From: Candolleomyces eurysporus
Taxonomy: Eukaryota; Basidiomycota; Agaricomycetes; Agaricales; Psathyrellaceae
DNA length: 64,000 bases
Assembly: GCA_027579435.1 (NCBI GenBank)
Contig: JANBPK010000806.1
Span: 372,001 to 436,000 of the forward strand
Direction of reading: 5' to 3'
The position numbers and the translations under genes were made by a program. Position 1 is the stretch's first letter, and every line of letters begins with the position of its first letter. Of this stretch, positions 1 to 12,899 are shown piece by piece. The notes under the pieces are model-generated. The model made no database searches and was not told the origin of the DNA. It saw nothing but the letters and a program-made list of their open reading frames with translations.

Positions 1-3000
1 ACGATGGTCTTTCAAAGAACGAAGCCATCCGACGTCTAGAATCCCATGGAGAGAACTTGTTGAAGGGAAAGGAGGGTGTCTCTGCCCTCAGGGTCTTCGT
101 TGGCCAGCTGGGTATGTGGCGAATTCGTTATCTCATAGTTATCTGACCTGACTCCACTTGCTCAGCAAACGCCCTCACCATCGTCCTCGTCGCGGCCATG
201 GCCCTCAGTTTTGGCGTTGGCGATTACATTGAAGGTGGTGTCATTGCTGCGGTTATTGTCTTGAACACAACGTGTGTGCTTTCTTACCACTAGAATCACT
301 TTTTTTTTCAAGACTAACACGATTTTCAGGGTTGGCTTCTTCCAGGAGTACCGAGCCGAAAAGACGATGGATTCTTTACGACAACTCTCGTCACCAACGG
401 CCTTTGTTGTTCGGAATGGTGAAGGTGTTGCGATTCCCGCGAAGAATGTCGTCCCCGGTGAGTGTTTTTGCTGTTTCGGTGGGGCAATGTATTTTTAACC
501 CATGACGTCCTAGGTGACTTGGTTTCAATCAAAGTAGGAGATGTTGTCCCCGCTGACGTAAGTTTCGCCGTTCGCTCTTGGGCTAGAGAAAGACTAATGC
601 GTCCTTAGCTGCGGCTGGTGACGGTCTCCAATCTCGAAATCTCCGAACAACTCCTTACCGGTGAATCCGTTCCAGGTATGGACTCCAGAATACCTCTTTT
701 GCCTGTCCACTGAGATTTCTCTAGTTGCCAAGAACATCGACACATATGGTTCAGAGCAGACAGATATGCCCATTGGCGATCGCCTTAATCTGTGCTATGC
801 CTCCACTATCGTCACCAAAGGTAGAGGGACTGGTATTACCATTGGTACCGCCATGAACACTCAGGTCGGTGTCTTCATTTTGACCTCTGGATCTGTAGCT
901 GACAAGGGCAAAAGATTGGTCGCATCGCTGAAGCCATTAGTGGAAAGAAGCCCGCAACAGAAGAAGAAGACGATCGGCCTTGGAGAACTCGCACCTGGGA
1001 CAAGATTCAGACTTTGTTGTGCGTTCTTATGCCATTCTGTCTCTTACTACTTTCTGAGTTTCTTGTAGGGGCTTGAAGACTGGTACTCCGCTTCAGATCA
1101 AACTTGCCAAATTGGCGTACTTCCTATTTGGATGCGCGATTGTGCTCATCCTCATCGTGTTCGCTGTCGCCAAATTCGATATCACTAACGAAGTCGTCCT
1201 CTATGCTATCGCCGCCGCAATCGCCATTATTCCGGAATCCCTCATCGCTGTCTTGACTCTGACCATGGCTGCTGGTACAAGGAAGATGGCAAAAGAGCAC
1301 GTCATTGTTCGGAAGTTGGACGCTTTGGAGAACCTTGGTGGTGTCACGGATATTTGCAGCGACAAAACAGGCACCCTCACGCTCGGTGAGTTCTTGGAGT
1401 TCTCGTCCACTTTCGAGATCGCTAACTTTGCCAGGCCAAATGTCCGTGCAGAAGTTCTGGTTGGCTACGGATCAACCTGAGGCCGCTTCCGAATTCTCAG
1501 CTGAGCTTAACCCGGACGCTATTGAGCCTAGGGGAAACGTCTTCAGGGACAGCGATGGCTCCGCCTTGGATCCAAAAGCTTTGCCTCAAGCGGTATCCCA
1601 GGCTGTCTTGGTTGCGTCGCTTTGCAATGTCGCCACGTAAGTTGCTTTCTTCTCTTGTCCTGGCCGTTTCTCATGGTCGTTTCAGCGTCCGAAAGAACTT
1701 GAAAGGTCAATGGAAGTCTACCGGTGATCCAACAGAGGTTGCGCTGCAAGTCTTCGCTAGCAAACTTGGTCTAGGACGACCCGATTTAACTGGTGAAGGT
1801 CCTGAAGCTGAAGAACGGGTTCTGCGACCGGCTATGGGCAAAGTCATCGACTATGGTATCCCCGAGCATGAACGCATCCGCTTTGCTGACGGCGATCAGA
1901 AGAAGAAAGAGAAGAGATTTGACCTCAAGGCCGAGTTTCCCTTCTCGAGCGACCTTAAGCGCATGTCGACCGTCTACATTGACAAGAAGAACGAGGATCA
2001 TGCTATTGTTCTGATCAAGGGAGCTGTACGTGCTACTTGAATTTCTGCTTTCACTGCAGCCTGCTTACCCGCTGTCTTACAGGCTGAGCGAATCTTGGAT
2101 GCCTCTATTAATTACCTACCCCTGCCCGAAGCTGAACCAACAAAGACCGCCCCATTGACCCCCGAAGTCCGAGAAGCATTTATGGCCAAGTACGAAACCC
2201 TCGCATCCCAAGGCTTGCGTGTTATCGGTCTTGCTCGTCGCACTATCACCAGGGAACAAGCAGGAGACATCACGCGTGAAGAGGCTGAGAAGGACTTCAC
2301 TTTCCTGGCGCTCGCTGGTATCTCTGACCCTCCTCGTCCTGAAACCCTTGGCGCCGTCAGAGCTTGCAAGGCCGCTGGGATCGTCGTTCACATGTAAGTG
2401 TGCTAGACACATTTCCATTATCGAGTAAAGCGCCTGACAGTTCATTGTAGGCTTACGGGAGATCATATCTCCACTGCGAGAGCCATTGCCCAGGCTGTTG
2501 AGATTATTGGTCCTGATGCACCGAAGAGCGCAGTCATGACGGTATGTTTTCCTCTATTCTTTGGCATTGATGAACTAGATCTGAACCGTCAAATTAGGCC
2601 CAAGAATTTGACGCACTCACGGACAAAGAAATCGATGCACTTCCTGAACTACCTCTTGTCATTGCTCGTTGCGCTCCTGAGACGAAAGTGCGCATGATCC
2701 ACGCTGGGAAACGCCGCGGGAAACATTTGTCGATGTCTGGAGATGGCGTCAATGATTCGCCTGCATTGAAGCTTGCGCCTGTCGGAATTGCTATGGGTAT
2801 GGCAGGTTCTGATGTCGCGAAGGATGCCTCCGATCTTGTGCTCACTGACGAGTAAGCCTTACCCCGCTTCTTCATACTGGTTTCATATTGATCATTGTTG
2901 TAGCAACTTCGACTCCATTCGTGTTGCGGTCAGTGAAGGCCGCCGCCTCTTCGCCAATATCCAACGCTTCATCCTTCACCTGTTGACAACCAATGTCGCT

Positions 3001-3980
3001 GAAGTGCTTCTCTTGATCGTCGGCCTTTGCTTCCAAGATATTCAGGATCGCAGCGTCTTCCCTCTCAGTCCTATCGGTGTTCTATGGGTCAACATGGTAC
3101 GCTCCAAACTGTGCTCCTCCCACCCCCTTCAACGACTGATGTGTATTGCGTTTTAGTTGACCAGTTCCCCTCCCGCGTTCGGTCTTGGGTTGGAGAAGGC
3201 CCCACCTGATCTCATGAGGAAACCACCACACAACATCAAAGATGGTGTATTCTCCTGGCCTGTTATTCTTGACTGTCTCTCCTACGGCATCGTGATGGGT
3301 GGTACTTGCCTTATCAATGTGAGTATCATCGAGTTATTCGTGGTAAAATGTGTGTTGACTCAAACTGCACCAGTTCGTTATCGTCGTATACGGCCGATAT
3401 GATGGAAATCTCGGTGTCGAATGCAACCACTCCCGAGCGGAGATCTGTAATACAGTTTTCAGGGCTCGATCAACGGTATTCGCTACTCTCATCATTCAGA
3501 TCCTACTCTATGCCTGGGAACTCAAGTCCTGTGAGTACTCATCTTAAGTATTCGCTGCTGATAGTTCTGACATTTGTCTAGTTGATCGTTCCATGTTTTC
3601 CTTAACCCCTGGTCGTCCGTTTTACAAGGATCTCTGGGCAAATCAAGTTCTTTTCTGGTCGGTTCTAGGCGGTATGGTCAGCGTTGTTCTGCGTAAGTGG
3701 CATGGGATTGTCTTGATGATGAACGCGATGCTGATAATCCGTTTCAGCGATCTACATCCCTGGCTTCAACACTAGCGTGTTCTATCAAGCCCCAATTGGA
3801 TGGGAATGGGGCCTGGTTGTCGGCATGTCCATTGTTTTCATCGTCTGGTGTGAATTCTGGAAGATTATCCGCAAAACTCTGTACCGAAGATGGACACCAC
3901 CTCCAGTTCAAGTCGATAACTGGGCACCATCTCATACAAGCACTGTCGCCAGCTCGGAGAATAGGAACGAGAAGGTTTAA
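1..3980 (+). CDS. ENA1: ENA-type (P-type IID) Na+/K+ efflux ATPase, 5' end outside the window
   Basis: Plasma-membrane P-type ATPase expected to export Na+ or K+ at the cost of ATP. The window opens inside the N-terminal cation-ATPase domain ([20 protein letters not shown]). Spliced exons then give the actuator domain with its TGES loop (LLTGESVP), the PEGL-like motif [14 protein letters not shown], the phosphorylation site [11 protein letters not shown] (Asp acylated), the hinge [22 protein letters not shown], and C-terminal membrane helices ending [13 protein letters not shown]. The pattern [23 protein letters not shown] near 3200-3260 is characteristic of the ENA branch rather than PMA1 or PMR1. 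Many short introns interrupt it, one just after TLTLG. The start codon and first exons lie upstream. The ion specificity cannot be read from sequence alone. Confidence 0.93.
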
Positions 3981-4451
3981 TCACTTCATCTACTCGACAC
4001 CCCATCTTTAATCATTCTCATCTCGAGGAGGCGCGGGTCGTACCCGTCTCTTCCCCACTGGATCTATCCATGGACATTTTAATGCTCTATCCCCCGATTC
4101 TTCTGTATCTGTACATACCCAGTGGGCATCATGTTCGTTACGATGATACGATTGCTATGACATGTATATACAACGAGGACTCACATGTCCACTATCATGT
4201 ACTTTCTCACTTTCTGCCACTATTAGACGATTTCTCTGAAACAATCTCACTGACCTGAAGATAGGTATCCTCGGATTGCTATTAGATCCCCATCTTCACC
4301 GTTATCGTCATCATCATCAATCCCTGACGTGACTCATGGGTCATTGTCACCGTGGAAAAGAGGCCGCTCTGCTCCATCGGTACCTGATATCCTGTCGATG
4401 ATACCATATCTTCGCATTTGGACCCAGAAATCACCCACCATCATCTACAGA
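3981..4451. other. intergenic, ATPase 3' flank and dehydrogenase promoter
   Basis: About 470 bases between two plus-strand genes. I see no open frame with recognisable protein similarity. It should hold the 3' UTR of the ATPase and the promoter and leader of the aldehyde dehydrogenase. No RNA gene or repeat was recognised. Confidence 0.5.
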
Positions 4452-6976
4452 ATGGCTCATACCGCGACTGTCAATATTGAGAAATTGAACAAATCTATCC
4501 AAGTGCCGACAGGCTTGTTTATCAACAACGAGTTTGTCCCCTCGGTTGATTCACAGGAACGAATCGAGTGGGTGTCCTGTAACACTTCTATACCCCAGGA
4601 TCTGTCCGTACTGATATGTACTTCATCGAAGTGCGATCAACCCTGCCACTGAAGAAATCGTTTGCTCCGTCACTGCAGGTGTTTAATAGTTCCTTCCTGT
4701 CACCGGTCACCTGTCAGGGGCGTCTGGCGCTGACAGACAACACGTTGCAGGGTCTGCAAAGGACATTGATGTTGCAGTGGCTGCAGCCAGAGCTGCTTTT
4801 GCCACTACCTGGGGCAAGAATGTCACCGGCTGGGAGCGATCCAGGCTCTTGCATAAACTCGCCGATCTCATGGAACGCGATGCCCAAGAACTTGCCGAGC
4901 TCGAGTCTTTGAACAACGGTAAACCCGTAAAGATGGCGAGGTGAGTCGGCGTGTGGCGAAATGTGTCCTGCACCTGGACACCACCTGGACACTTACTAAC
5001 GTTCTGTGCAGGGACTTTGATATTGGGGATAGTATCCAATGTCTTCGGTACTACGCTGGATGGGCGGATAAAATCGCCGGTCAGGTTAGCGCTCGACTTC
5101 ACTTGAAACTTCTCGGTTCACAGCCTCATTGCCCTGTAGACGCTCGAGGTAGACAATCGGACGAAACTTGCATTTACTCGCCATGATCCTATTGGAGTTT
5201 GCGGACAAATGTAGGGTGGGCTTTCTAAGCGTACCGACCTACCCTACTAACCGTACACATCAGTATTCCGTGGAACTACCCTATCAACATGTGGTAAGAA
5301 GCGGCGAATGTCTCTCCTGGTTCATCGGAGCTGATCGCTTGCTAACCGCAAAGGGCCTGGAAAGTAGCCCCCGCGCTCGCAGTGGGATGCACAATTGTTA
5401 TGAAGCCGTCAGAATTGACGCCTCTGACCGCATTAGTGAGCTCACTCCTGTATCCTGACCCACGGGTACACGCCTTCTCATCCCGAAATAGAAATTATCA
5501 GAGTTGGTCAAGGAAGCTGGGTAGGTCTCTCTATGACGGCGATCAGTCTATGAGGGGTCCTGATGCCGATAGCTTNCCCCCCTGGGGTCGTGAATACTGT
5601 GCCTTCCTTGGGTTCGGTCGGGGGTGCTGCCCTCGCATCTCATATGGATGTTGACAAGGTTGCGTTCACCGGCTCCACCGTCACTGGGCGCAAAATCATG
5701 GAAGCAGCAGCTAAAAGCAATCTGAAGAAGGTTAGTCATTGATCAAGTACACGGCCAGGAAACAAATTACAAGGCTCATGAACAGGTATCGCTTGAGTTG
5801 GGTGGTAAATCTCCTCACCTCGTTTTCGAGTCTTGCGATTTGGAACAAGGTGAGTACCATATGCAGCGTGGAGCTCCTCATCTATCTGTCTGCGCAACAC
5901 TCCAGAGAAGTTCATCTAACTCAGTCCTCTTCCTCAGCGGCGTCTTGGGCGGCACTTGGCATTTGTTACAACACTGGACAGGATTGCACCGCGGGCTCCC
6001 GTGTGTATGTCCAGGATACCGTTTACGACAAATTCCTTGAACTTCTCGTGAGCAAGGTCAAGGCCCAGGTGATCGGAAACGGTTTGGACGAGGAAACTGG
6101 CGCTGGACCCGTTGTAGGTCTAATCTATCGCAAAGGTTGAGCCCGTGTTTCATAATGATCGGCTTTCAGGTCTCGAAAGGTCAGTATGACAGAGTATGGG
6201 GCTATATCGAATCTGGGAAGGCGGACGGTGCCCATCTCCTTCTCGGTGGAGCAAAAAGAAATGACAAGGGATATTTTATCGACCCAACGAGTAAGTCATT
6301 GCCCAGCTGATGAACACATCTAGTAACCATTATTGGACAGTTTTTACGAATATCAAGCCCGATATGAAGATCGTAAGATAAAACATCCGTCCTGATTTCT
6401 TCGAGGTTTTATCCTTACAGGTGCTTCGCTGTACTAGGTCAAAGAAGAGGCAAGTCCTATGCTCATTCGACGATTGTGATCCTACTGATTAGGAAGAGAA
6501 GATCTTCGGCCCCGTGCTATCAGTCGGGACGTTCAAAACAGAAGAAGAAGCCATAGCCTTGGCCAATGCCACTAGTTATGGATTGGGGGCTGGGCTGCAT
6601 TCCAGTTCGTGAAATCACTACCTCAAGGAAACTTCCAAGATAATAATAACATGATAGATGATGCGAACCAATGCATGAGGGTTTCCTCAGCTTTAGAAGC
6701 AGGAACCGTAAGTGCGGCCTTGTTTTGGAAGACACTCGCGTTGATCACTGCGAACATGCAGGTTTGGGTAAACCAGTACAACCTCTTGTACAACAACGTC
6801 CCATTTGGAGGGAAGAAACAATCCGGAATTGGTGAGAGGCACTGTTGGAAACCCCTTTAAACAAACTAAAGTCTTTGATATCAGGGAGGGAACTGGGCAG
6901 TTATGCACTTGAAGAATATACCTCCGTGAAAGCTGTCCACTGGAACTTCGGGGAGAAGCTCGAATGGCCTCTCTAA
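4452..6976 (+). CDS. aldehyde dehydrogenase, NAD(P)+-dependent (ALDH1/2 class)
   Basis: Oxidises aldehydes to carboxylic acids; in fungi this class mainly turns acetaldehyde into acetate in cytosol or mitochondria. Start [20 protein letters not shown] has no obvious targeting peptide, which favours the cytosol. Spliced exons give the cofactor-domain motifs [10 protein letters not shown] and KPSELTPL, the glycine motif [11 protein letters not shown], the general-base glutamate in LELGGKSPH and the nucleophile in [10 protein letters not shown]. The C-terminal signatures EEIFGPV and [18 protein letters not shown] follow, ending [12 protein letters not shown]. About ten short introns are present. 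An N at 5576 in [12 protein letters not shown] breaks the frame; dropping it restores the expected sequence, so the gene is probably intact. Confidence 0.95.
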
Positions 6977-7530
6977 GGCCCCACACCGCCCGGGGGTCGA
7001 GTAACGGACTTTGGTTTTTATCGATATATATGAAAATGAATATACATGGACGTTCTTCCGTATTTCTCATCTTTGCGGCCTTTATTATCCGCTCTTATTT
7101 TTGCACGCCCGCGCTCTCAATGGCAATCTCGGTGCTATCTCAGGCAAAGGCTTTCCCACGATGTTGTGGTGATTGAGAGCCCCATCCCTGGATCCGCTGT
7201 GCTGGATCTACGGAGGAGTCGTTGGAATATCATATCGAAGATGCTTCCACTGTTCAACTTTACTTCTGCGAAGCAGTGGCATTGAATTGAATGATGTCTA
7301 TGTACAGCTAGCTAACAGGCTCCTGGCCCTTTTGGGGATCGCGAATTAAAGTGCACGAAGGCAAAGAAGAAATAAATAATGCAAAGTCCTGGCGGTAGTT
7401 GCATTCTCGAGCGATGGCACCCGCATTGCCTTCGGAAACCGAGGGTTTCAATGAATATTTATTGCTGTTGATAATAATGACCAGCTAAAGAGAAAGGTAT
7501 TTGTCAATGGACTCGGGAATCGATTGAGCG
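6977..7530. other. intergenic between convergent genes
   Basis: About 550 bases downstream of both the aldehyde dehydrogenase (+) and the zinc-cluster gene (-). It should contain the two 3' UTRs. Short frames here show no family signature. I see no RNA gene, repeat or transposon remnant. Confidence 0.5.
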
Positions 7531-8390
7531 CTAAAACACACCACTGTACTGCTGCTGGGTTTGTGATTGATACGAGTATTGAGCGGATGGATCGCCTGCA
7601 TTTGAATAGGTTTGCCTAAACGGGGAGAAGGAACCTCAGTACTTGGTTGCAGGAGCCGGGGTATGAAGATAGAGAACGTACAAGGAATCATCCGGTTGCT
7701 GCATCTGCAGACCTGGCTGATTGGAATAACCAACAGAGCTGGCCGTATAGGGAACACCCACGCCGTATGGCATTGCGGTTTGGGTATTCCAATGGTTGCC
7801 ACCATGGAGCTGTGGAATATACTCCTCCGGGAGACCAGGCAACCCCGTAGGCTGCAGCTCATAGCTGTTCGTCACAGGGGAAATCGGCTGCATGGAGTGG
7901 GTAGGGCTGGATGCCGTAGGATAGGCGAATCCCTGTTGTGGAGACATTACAAAATTGGTAGGTGGAGAGGGCGAATGGTGAGCGGGTGGGGACGGATGTT
8001 GTGTGTCATAAGGCGTGTAAGGTGCGAAGTAAGGTGATGCCGACACTAAGCCACTGGTGGAAGCGTTCGCATACTCGGTTCGGATAGGAGAGACACGGGC
8101 CATCTGTTGTCCGTAGGATTGGGGGGTGTTGGGAGACGATTGTCGTGGCCTCGGGGGAGGATAGTCTTCGGATACTGGGACGAATTCGCATTCACCAGCC
8201 TTCCCCTTGTTAAGACAGCTGTCACAAGGACCTCCAGGATTAGTGGTGTGGCACTTAATGGGTGGTCATCAGCTTGGAACGACAGCAAGGGATGAGATAG
8301 TATGCGTACCTTGATTTTTCGGTGTCGGCATGGCCTGCAAGCTAGTTCGCATCGCTTCCGTGGGCTCGTGGTGGAATTGGCGGAGCTCAT
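7531..8390 (-). CDS. small Zn(2)Cys(6) zinc-cluster transcription factor
   Basis: Probable sequence-specific DNA-binding regulator in the nucleus. It starts MSSANSTTSPRKRCELACRP. The binuclear cluster is split by a phase-0 intron directly after CRHRKIK; the next exon supplies CHTTNPGGPCDSCLNKGKAGEC, completing a CX2CX6CX8CX2CX8C pattern near residues 17-45. The rest is Ser/Pro/Gln/Tyr-rich and probably disordered (many YxSP, QQ and PSPP stretches). A GTACGT...TTTAG intron near the 3' end bypasses an early stop at 7636 and gives a tail ending SQTQQQYSGVF-stop; I prefer this over the unspliced end. At roughly 250 residues it lacks the fungal-specific middle domain. Targets are unknown. Confidence 0.82.
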
Positions 8391-9178
8391 GACGAGTGTG
8401 GCTGCTGGGGAGTTTGGGAACGGTGCTGTTGGGGATGAGGAATGGGAAATTAGACCATCTATCGTTGCTGTCTTTATACCATCGGAAGGATTTTGTGGGA
8501 AATGGTCCGCTGACGCACAATCGGACCTGCAGATATCAATTACACGAGTCGCTGTGACAGCAGAATATTTTGTTGATACACGTGAAGTGGACGGCGTACG
8601 GAGGGATATCCCTGAGCGTCAGTTTCGACCTGGGTTACCGGAAGATCCATCGGGTTCCGTTGTGGGAATGAGATTGCATAAATTAGAGAGTTGCCATCGT
8701 CCTGCCAAAATCGGTTTGTGCGATACGGGGACTTGTTCCGATGGAGTACAGATCTTGGTATAAATCAAGATCTCGTCCATCGATGATGTTCATGTGCGGA
8801 TTCTTTGGACCCGGAAATTTCAGGGATTGAGGCCCCAACAGTCTCGAGAAATGAGTTCATGATTTCCTTGGTCGGACGAATCGCAAGTAGTCTAATGGTT
8901 TCAAAAATGGATATAGTTACTTACCGTCGAACACGAGTTTGCCATGTGGCTAAATCCGTAGGCGAAAATTTTCAATGTCAGGCGTAGGATTGCTCAAGCA
9001 GCGACGCAGTCCGCAAATTTGTTCAGGACCACGACGCTGTCTCGGGCGCAGTGATGAATGCCAACATTCCTGGGTTTCGTCTCGTCCTCCGAAGAAGACG
9101 ATTCCTGTGCGAAAAAACCTTATATTATACAGGATACAGGATAGCACGTACAGATCTGGTTTACGAGGGAAACGTCGG
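8391..9178. other. intergenic, zinc-cluster gene promoter
   Basis: Nearly 790 bases between the divergent side of the zinc-cluster gene and the 3' end of PRE8. The frame of about 150 codons at 8302-8763 (+) overlaps the zinc-cluster exon antisense and has no family signature, so I read it as a shadow. The length is large for this compact window and may reflect a long regulatory region. Confidence 0.45.
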
Positions 9179-10176
9179 TTAAAGGGATAGGTAGTCTCGA
9201 ACCTCCTCTTCCGTTAGCTTTCGGAAGGTAGGCTTGGGGCGGCCTGTAGCGCTATCCGTGTGCTGAGCTTCCAGCTCCTCAGGTGTCGGTACTGTTACTA
9301 CGCCTATTTCGATAGTCTTCTCAGTCATTTGACCTTCGAACCCTTCTTTGAGCGTTAGGAGTGCCGTGTGAATTGCATCTTCGAGGCTAATGTCATCATT
9401 GTACCTAAGAAGAGGCGGGACTGAGAGTCGGAAGAAGGAAAAGAACGAAAGTTTAAACTTACCGCTTTTCCAGGAACGTCTTCGCATTGACCATGTTCTT
9501 GCCGATGGCACTCGCCTTCCATGCCCAGAAAGAACCAGAGGGATCAACCTGGTATAGCGTTGGACCTCGATGGCTGTCCCATCCTGCCACGAGTAGTGAA
9601 ACGCCATATGGCCTCACCCCTCTAAGTGGCTGCGCATTAGAAACACGATGCTGAAGCTAAATCGCTTGGTTATCAAGGGTGCTTACCCGGATTGGGTGGC
9701 TTGCTGCATGACGGTGGCAATTTCTTGTGTTAGGACGCGTGTAGGAGGATACGTTCCATATATTTTCCAGTAGGCCTGGGCACTCTTCCTCGCTTTCGTC
9801 ACAAGGACTCTGAAATCGGGTCCCATGCCAGAGTAGACGATGCCAATGTTGGGGCAAATAACGGCTACTTTGTCAATCACTGAATCATCTATGAGGATCG
9901 ATGATGTTTTCTTCTCAGTCGCAATGACAATTCCGTTTGAGGCTAGAAATGTGAAGTAAGAACGTGGCCACATCGGCTAAGATAGTGGCCACGCACCTTT
10001 AATTCCAAGACTTGTTGTCCCTTGCGAGACTGCAGCTAACGCGTGTTCGATTTGAACCAACTTGCCACTCGGAGAAAAGACAGTCAATGAATAGCTGTTA
10101 TCGCATGTTCAACGTCATGATAATGGGGTTCCAACAGATGAACCTGCCTGTATGCGCCCCCATCTGCGTTGGCCAT
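9179..10176 (-). CDS. PRE8: 20S proteasome subunit alpha type-2
   Basis: Alpha-ring subunit of the 20S proteasome core, structural rather than proteolytic. The first exon encodes [10 protein letters not shown], followed by the alpha-subunit signature [20 protein letters not shown], then [72 protein letters not shown] and the end [12 protein letters not shown]. Order and spacing match PSMA2/Pre8 over the full length, about 250-260 residues. The first intron (10095-10147) starts with GC instead of GT; the reading frame demands this junction. It lies downstream of and co-oriented with SSU72 and the peroxiredoxin. An insert of extra residues before the C-terminus ([14 protein letters not shown]) is lineage-specific. 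Confidence 0.95.
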
Positions 10177-10446
10177 GGCGAGATCGAGGAGGAGTAGGTG
10201 GGAAGCGAGTAGATGGAGTCAAGGGGTGTGAGCATGCTCATTACGCGTCCTATGCACGCGTTTGTTTGGCCCTGTGTTGCAGCATCTTCCACTGCATGCC
10301 AGCTCTCGACTATTTCTTCATATTGGCCTGCAACTCAGTGAACATATCAAACGTTCAATAAAAATCCATGTTACAGATAAATTTGCCCGATACATGTACA
10401 TTTTCCGTCCTTCTTATACAACTACATAATGATAGATAATAGATTA

Positions 10447-11458
10447 TTACTCGACCTTGAGGGGCGTGGTCCTGAGATAGGGCTGATGAAGAGTTGGCGT
10501 CAGTTCATATAAAACAGATTCTTTCCAGCTCGATATAGCAACTTACGAGGTGTTGAGTGAACTCAGGGAACAAGGTCTTCGCCTCGTCGTTCGTGACAGT
10601 GGGGTGGACAATGACATCATCACCCTTCTTCCAGTTCACGGGGGTGGTGACACGGTGCTTGTCGCCGATTTGGAGAGCTAGAAACCATGGTAAGAACAAT
10701 CTTTACGCAGTTAACTGGACATTAAAGAGCACTGACAATCAATGACACTGTCGAAATGCGGTCGGTTAGATGAATGATGTAACGTGAAAAGGAAGGAGGG
10801 AACCACTCACCGAATGATTTCGTCAAAGTTGCGGCCGGTGGATGCAGGATAGGCAAGGGTCAAGCGAATGGTTTTCTTGGGGTCGATAATGAAGACCGTT
10901 CGGATCTGCAGCCGACGTCAGATGTTGGAATGATGCAGCAGGCCTAAAACTTACGGTGAAAGGCAGGCCCTTATTGTCTCGGTTGGTGGCGTCCTGCTCG
11001 TCCAACATGTCGTAGAGGACGGACACCTTCCTGTCAGGGTCGGCAATCTGAACGTGGGGTTGAGTAATTGGAACGTAAGGTTGTAATACAATTCAGGATA
11101 CTTACGATGGGGTACTGGACATCGGTAGGTCCAACCTTGGCACCGAACGAGTTGATGTCCTGAACCCACTTGTGATGCTCCTCGAGGCCATTAGCGGAGA
11201 TACCAATGACTTTGACATTTCGCTTCTTGAAGTCCTCAGCACGTCGAGCGACCTCGCCGAGCTCGGTAGTGCAGACGGGGGTGAAGTCTCCAGGGTGCGA
11301 GAAAAGGATCGCCTGATGATAAGATTAGATTAATGGGCTCAATCTTATCTATATTAACGAACCCAGGAGTCGCCAATCCACTCGTGGAACTTGATGGGGC
11401 CAGTGGTGGTGTCAGCCTCAAAGTCGGGGGCAATGTTTCCAAGTCGGAGAGCAGGCAT
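10447..11458 (-). CDS. PRX1: 1-Cys peroxiredoxin (Prx6/Prx1 type)
   Basis: Thiol peroxidase that reduces H2O2 and organic hydroperoxides. Start [20 protein letters not shown]; the peroxidatic cysteine is at about residue 46 in [15 protein letters not shown]. No second resolving cysteine is visible in the usual 2-Cys position, and the C-terminal arm typical of Prx6 is present ([18 protein letters not shown], then [16 protein letters not shown]). About 225 residues, usual for the family. Five or so short introns, two of them only about 60 bases apart near 10.7-10.8 kb. No clear mitochondrial presequence, unlike yeast Prx1, so a cytosolic location is more likely. Confidence 0.94.
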
Positions 11459-11801
11459 TTTCGAGTTTGTTTGGGTAGAACTGGGGTGAGAATTCTAAGG
11501 AGATACTTGTCCAAGGTTGGAGGTTAAGTAGGCGACGGGCACTGTGGCGATGATCGCGTCTTTCTTTCTCACGAGCTGTCATTTGCAATCTCTTGCGCCT
11601 GCATTGCGTGCTTCTCAAGCCTCTCCGTGAATCCAATATCTGTTCTAAGCAGTTTGAACGATGTGGCGGATGTGGCGAATGCGGCGAAAGAGCCACTCAT
11701 GATCACTTCTGCGATTAATATCTCAATTTATCAGCATTCCTGAACATGTCACGAGAGTACCAACAAGATCACGAAGACCAAGATCACGGTGACCGACTCG
11801 T
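11459..11801. other. intergenic between SSU72 and the peroxiredoxin
   Basis: About 340 bases, holding the SSU72 3' UTR and the peroxiredoxin promoter. No additional gene or RNA recognised. Confidence 0.5.
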
Positions 11802-12899
11802 TCAATAATACGCGACAGAGTGCAGTAGATTATGTGGGTGCTTTTCTTGCTGGGCCTGCAGTATCTTATCTATATTTTCATCAATGTCGTCAGTGGCCTC
11901 AATCTGAATAATGGTGTCAGTTTTATCTCGTATGGCTAATGATCTACAAATGATCTACAAACCGCTGCAGCCAGGTCCAGCATTGCCTTTCCGGCGATGA
12001 GAGCTTCTTCGTGATTATCTTTGATTTCCATGTTGATGATGTGAACAGACTTGTTGTATTCCCCGCCTCGATTCATTAGGTCTAGGGGTCAGGGATTTGA
12101 GGTTTGTCAGAAAGCCGCTCGAAAGAGCATGACCTGCTTACCATCGCAAACGGCATCAAAACATCGCTCTTCGCAGGTTATAACCACATCTGCAACAGTT
12201 CTTGTCTCCTGCCAGCGTTCTGGAGCTAATTTTATCCGCCGGTTACGATCTAGCATAGGCAGAAGTCCATTTGCGGTGTATCTTCGCAATGACACGGTCT
12301 GAGGATAACGATAGATGACTAACGAGTGATACTCACAATCTTGGGTCTTTGGAGTGAAGTTCCTCGTAGATGGTGTTGTATGGGGTCCCAAACTGGTATA
12401 TGTTTGGCTTGTCTATGGATGGCCCTGGAAGACGTACAGCGGAACCTGTTCCTGACGAGATTACTCGGTAGCCTCCCTTACTGAAAACTGATAGAGAAGT
12501 CCGCTACCCTCTGGAAATGGGCAAAGGAGTCACTTACGCCAGAACATTGTGGCCTTCCATAGATCGATTCTGTAGATGGAATGTCAACATCTAATCACCA
12601 CATTAACGGTAAGAAAACTTGCACACCTGATTGCTGGCGCACACCACGCAGAACAAAGGACGAGATTTGTACCCATTCTGATGAGAAGGAGGCGAGACTT
12701 CGACGATTTCACAGTAGGGCGCTGACTGATCTTCACCCTGTGTCGATGGTTGGATGGCTGTTGTCCCATCCTCTCCAGTTGGCGGAGTATTCTGATAGTA
12801 ATTGGGCTGGGCTGACGGCTGGGGATTATTGGGCGCCCGCTGTTGGACCCGAGGGTCTGCTCGCGCTTGAAGTCGAGGGTCGCGTCGTCGTGGGTCCAT
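11802..12899 (-). CDS. SSU72: RNA polymerase II CTD phosphatase Ssu72
   Basis: Removes phosphate from Ser5/Ser7 of the polymerase II C-terminal domain as part of 3'-end processing. The catalytic loop CX5R is CASNQNR at about residues 87-93 and spans an intron junction ([11 protein letters not shown] follows). Downstream exons give the family motifs [26 protein letters not shown], the MLDRNRRIK loop, ITCEERC, and the tail DNHEEA...[12 protein letters not shown]. Compared with yeast and human Ssu72, which begin about ten residues before the loop, this protein has a Pro/Arg/Gln-rich N-terminal extension of about 80 residues ([20 protein letters not shown]). No in-frame ATG nearer the core was favoured. 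Confidence 0.94.

Noticed and set aside
8302..8763. Plus-strand open frame of about 150 codons
   Set aside because: Antisense to the zinc-cluster exon, no signature and no splice context.
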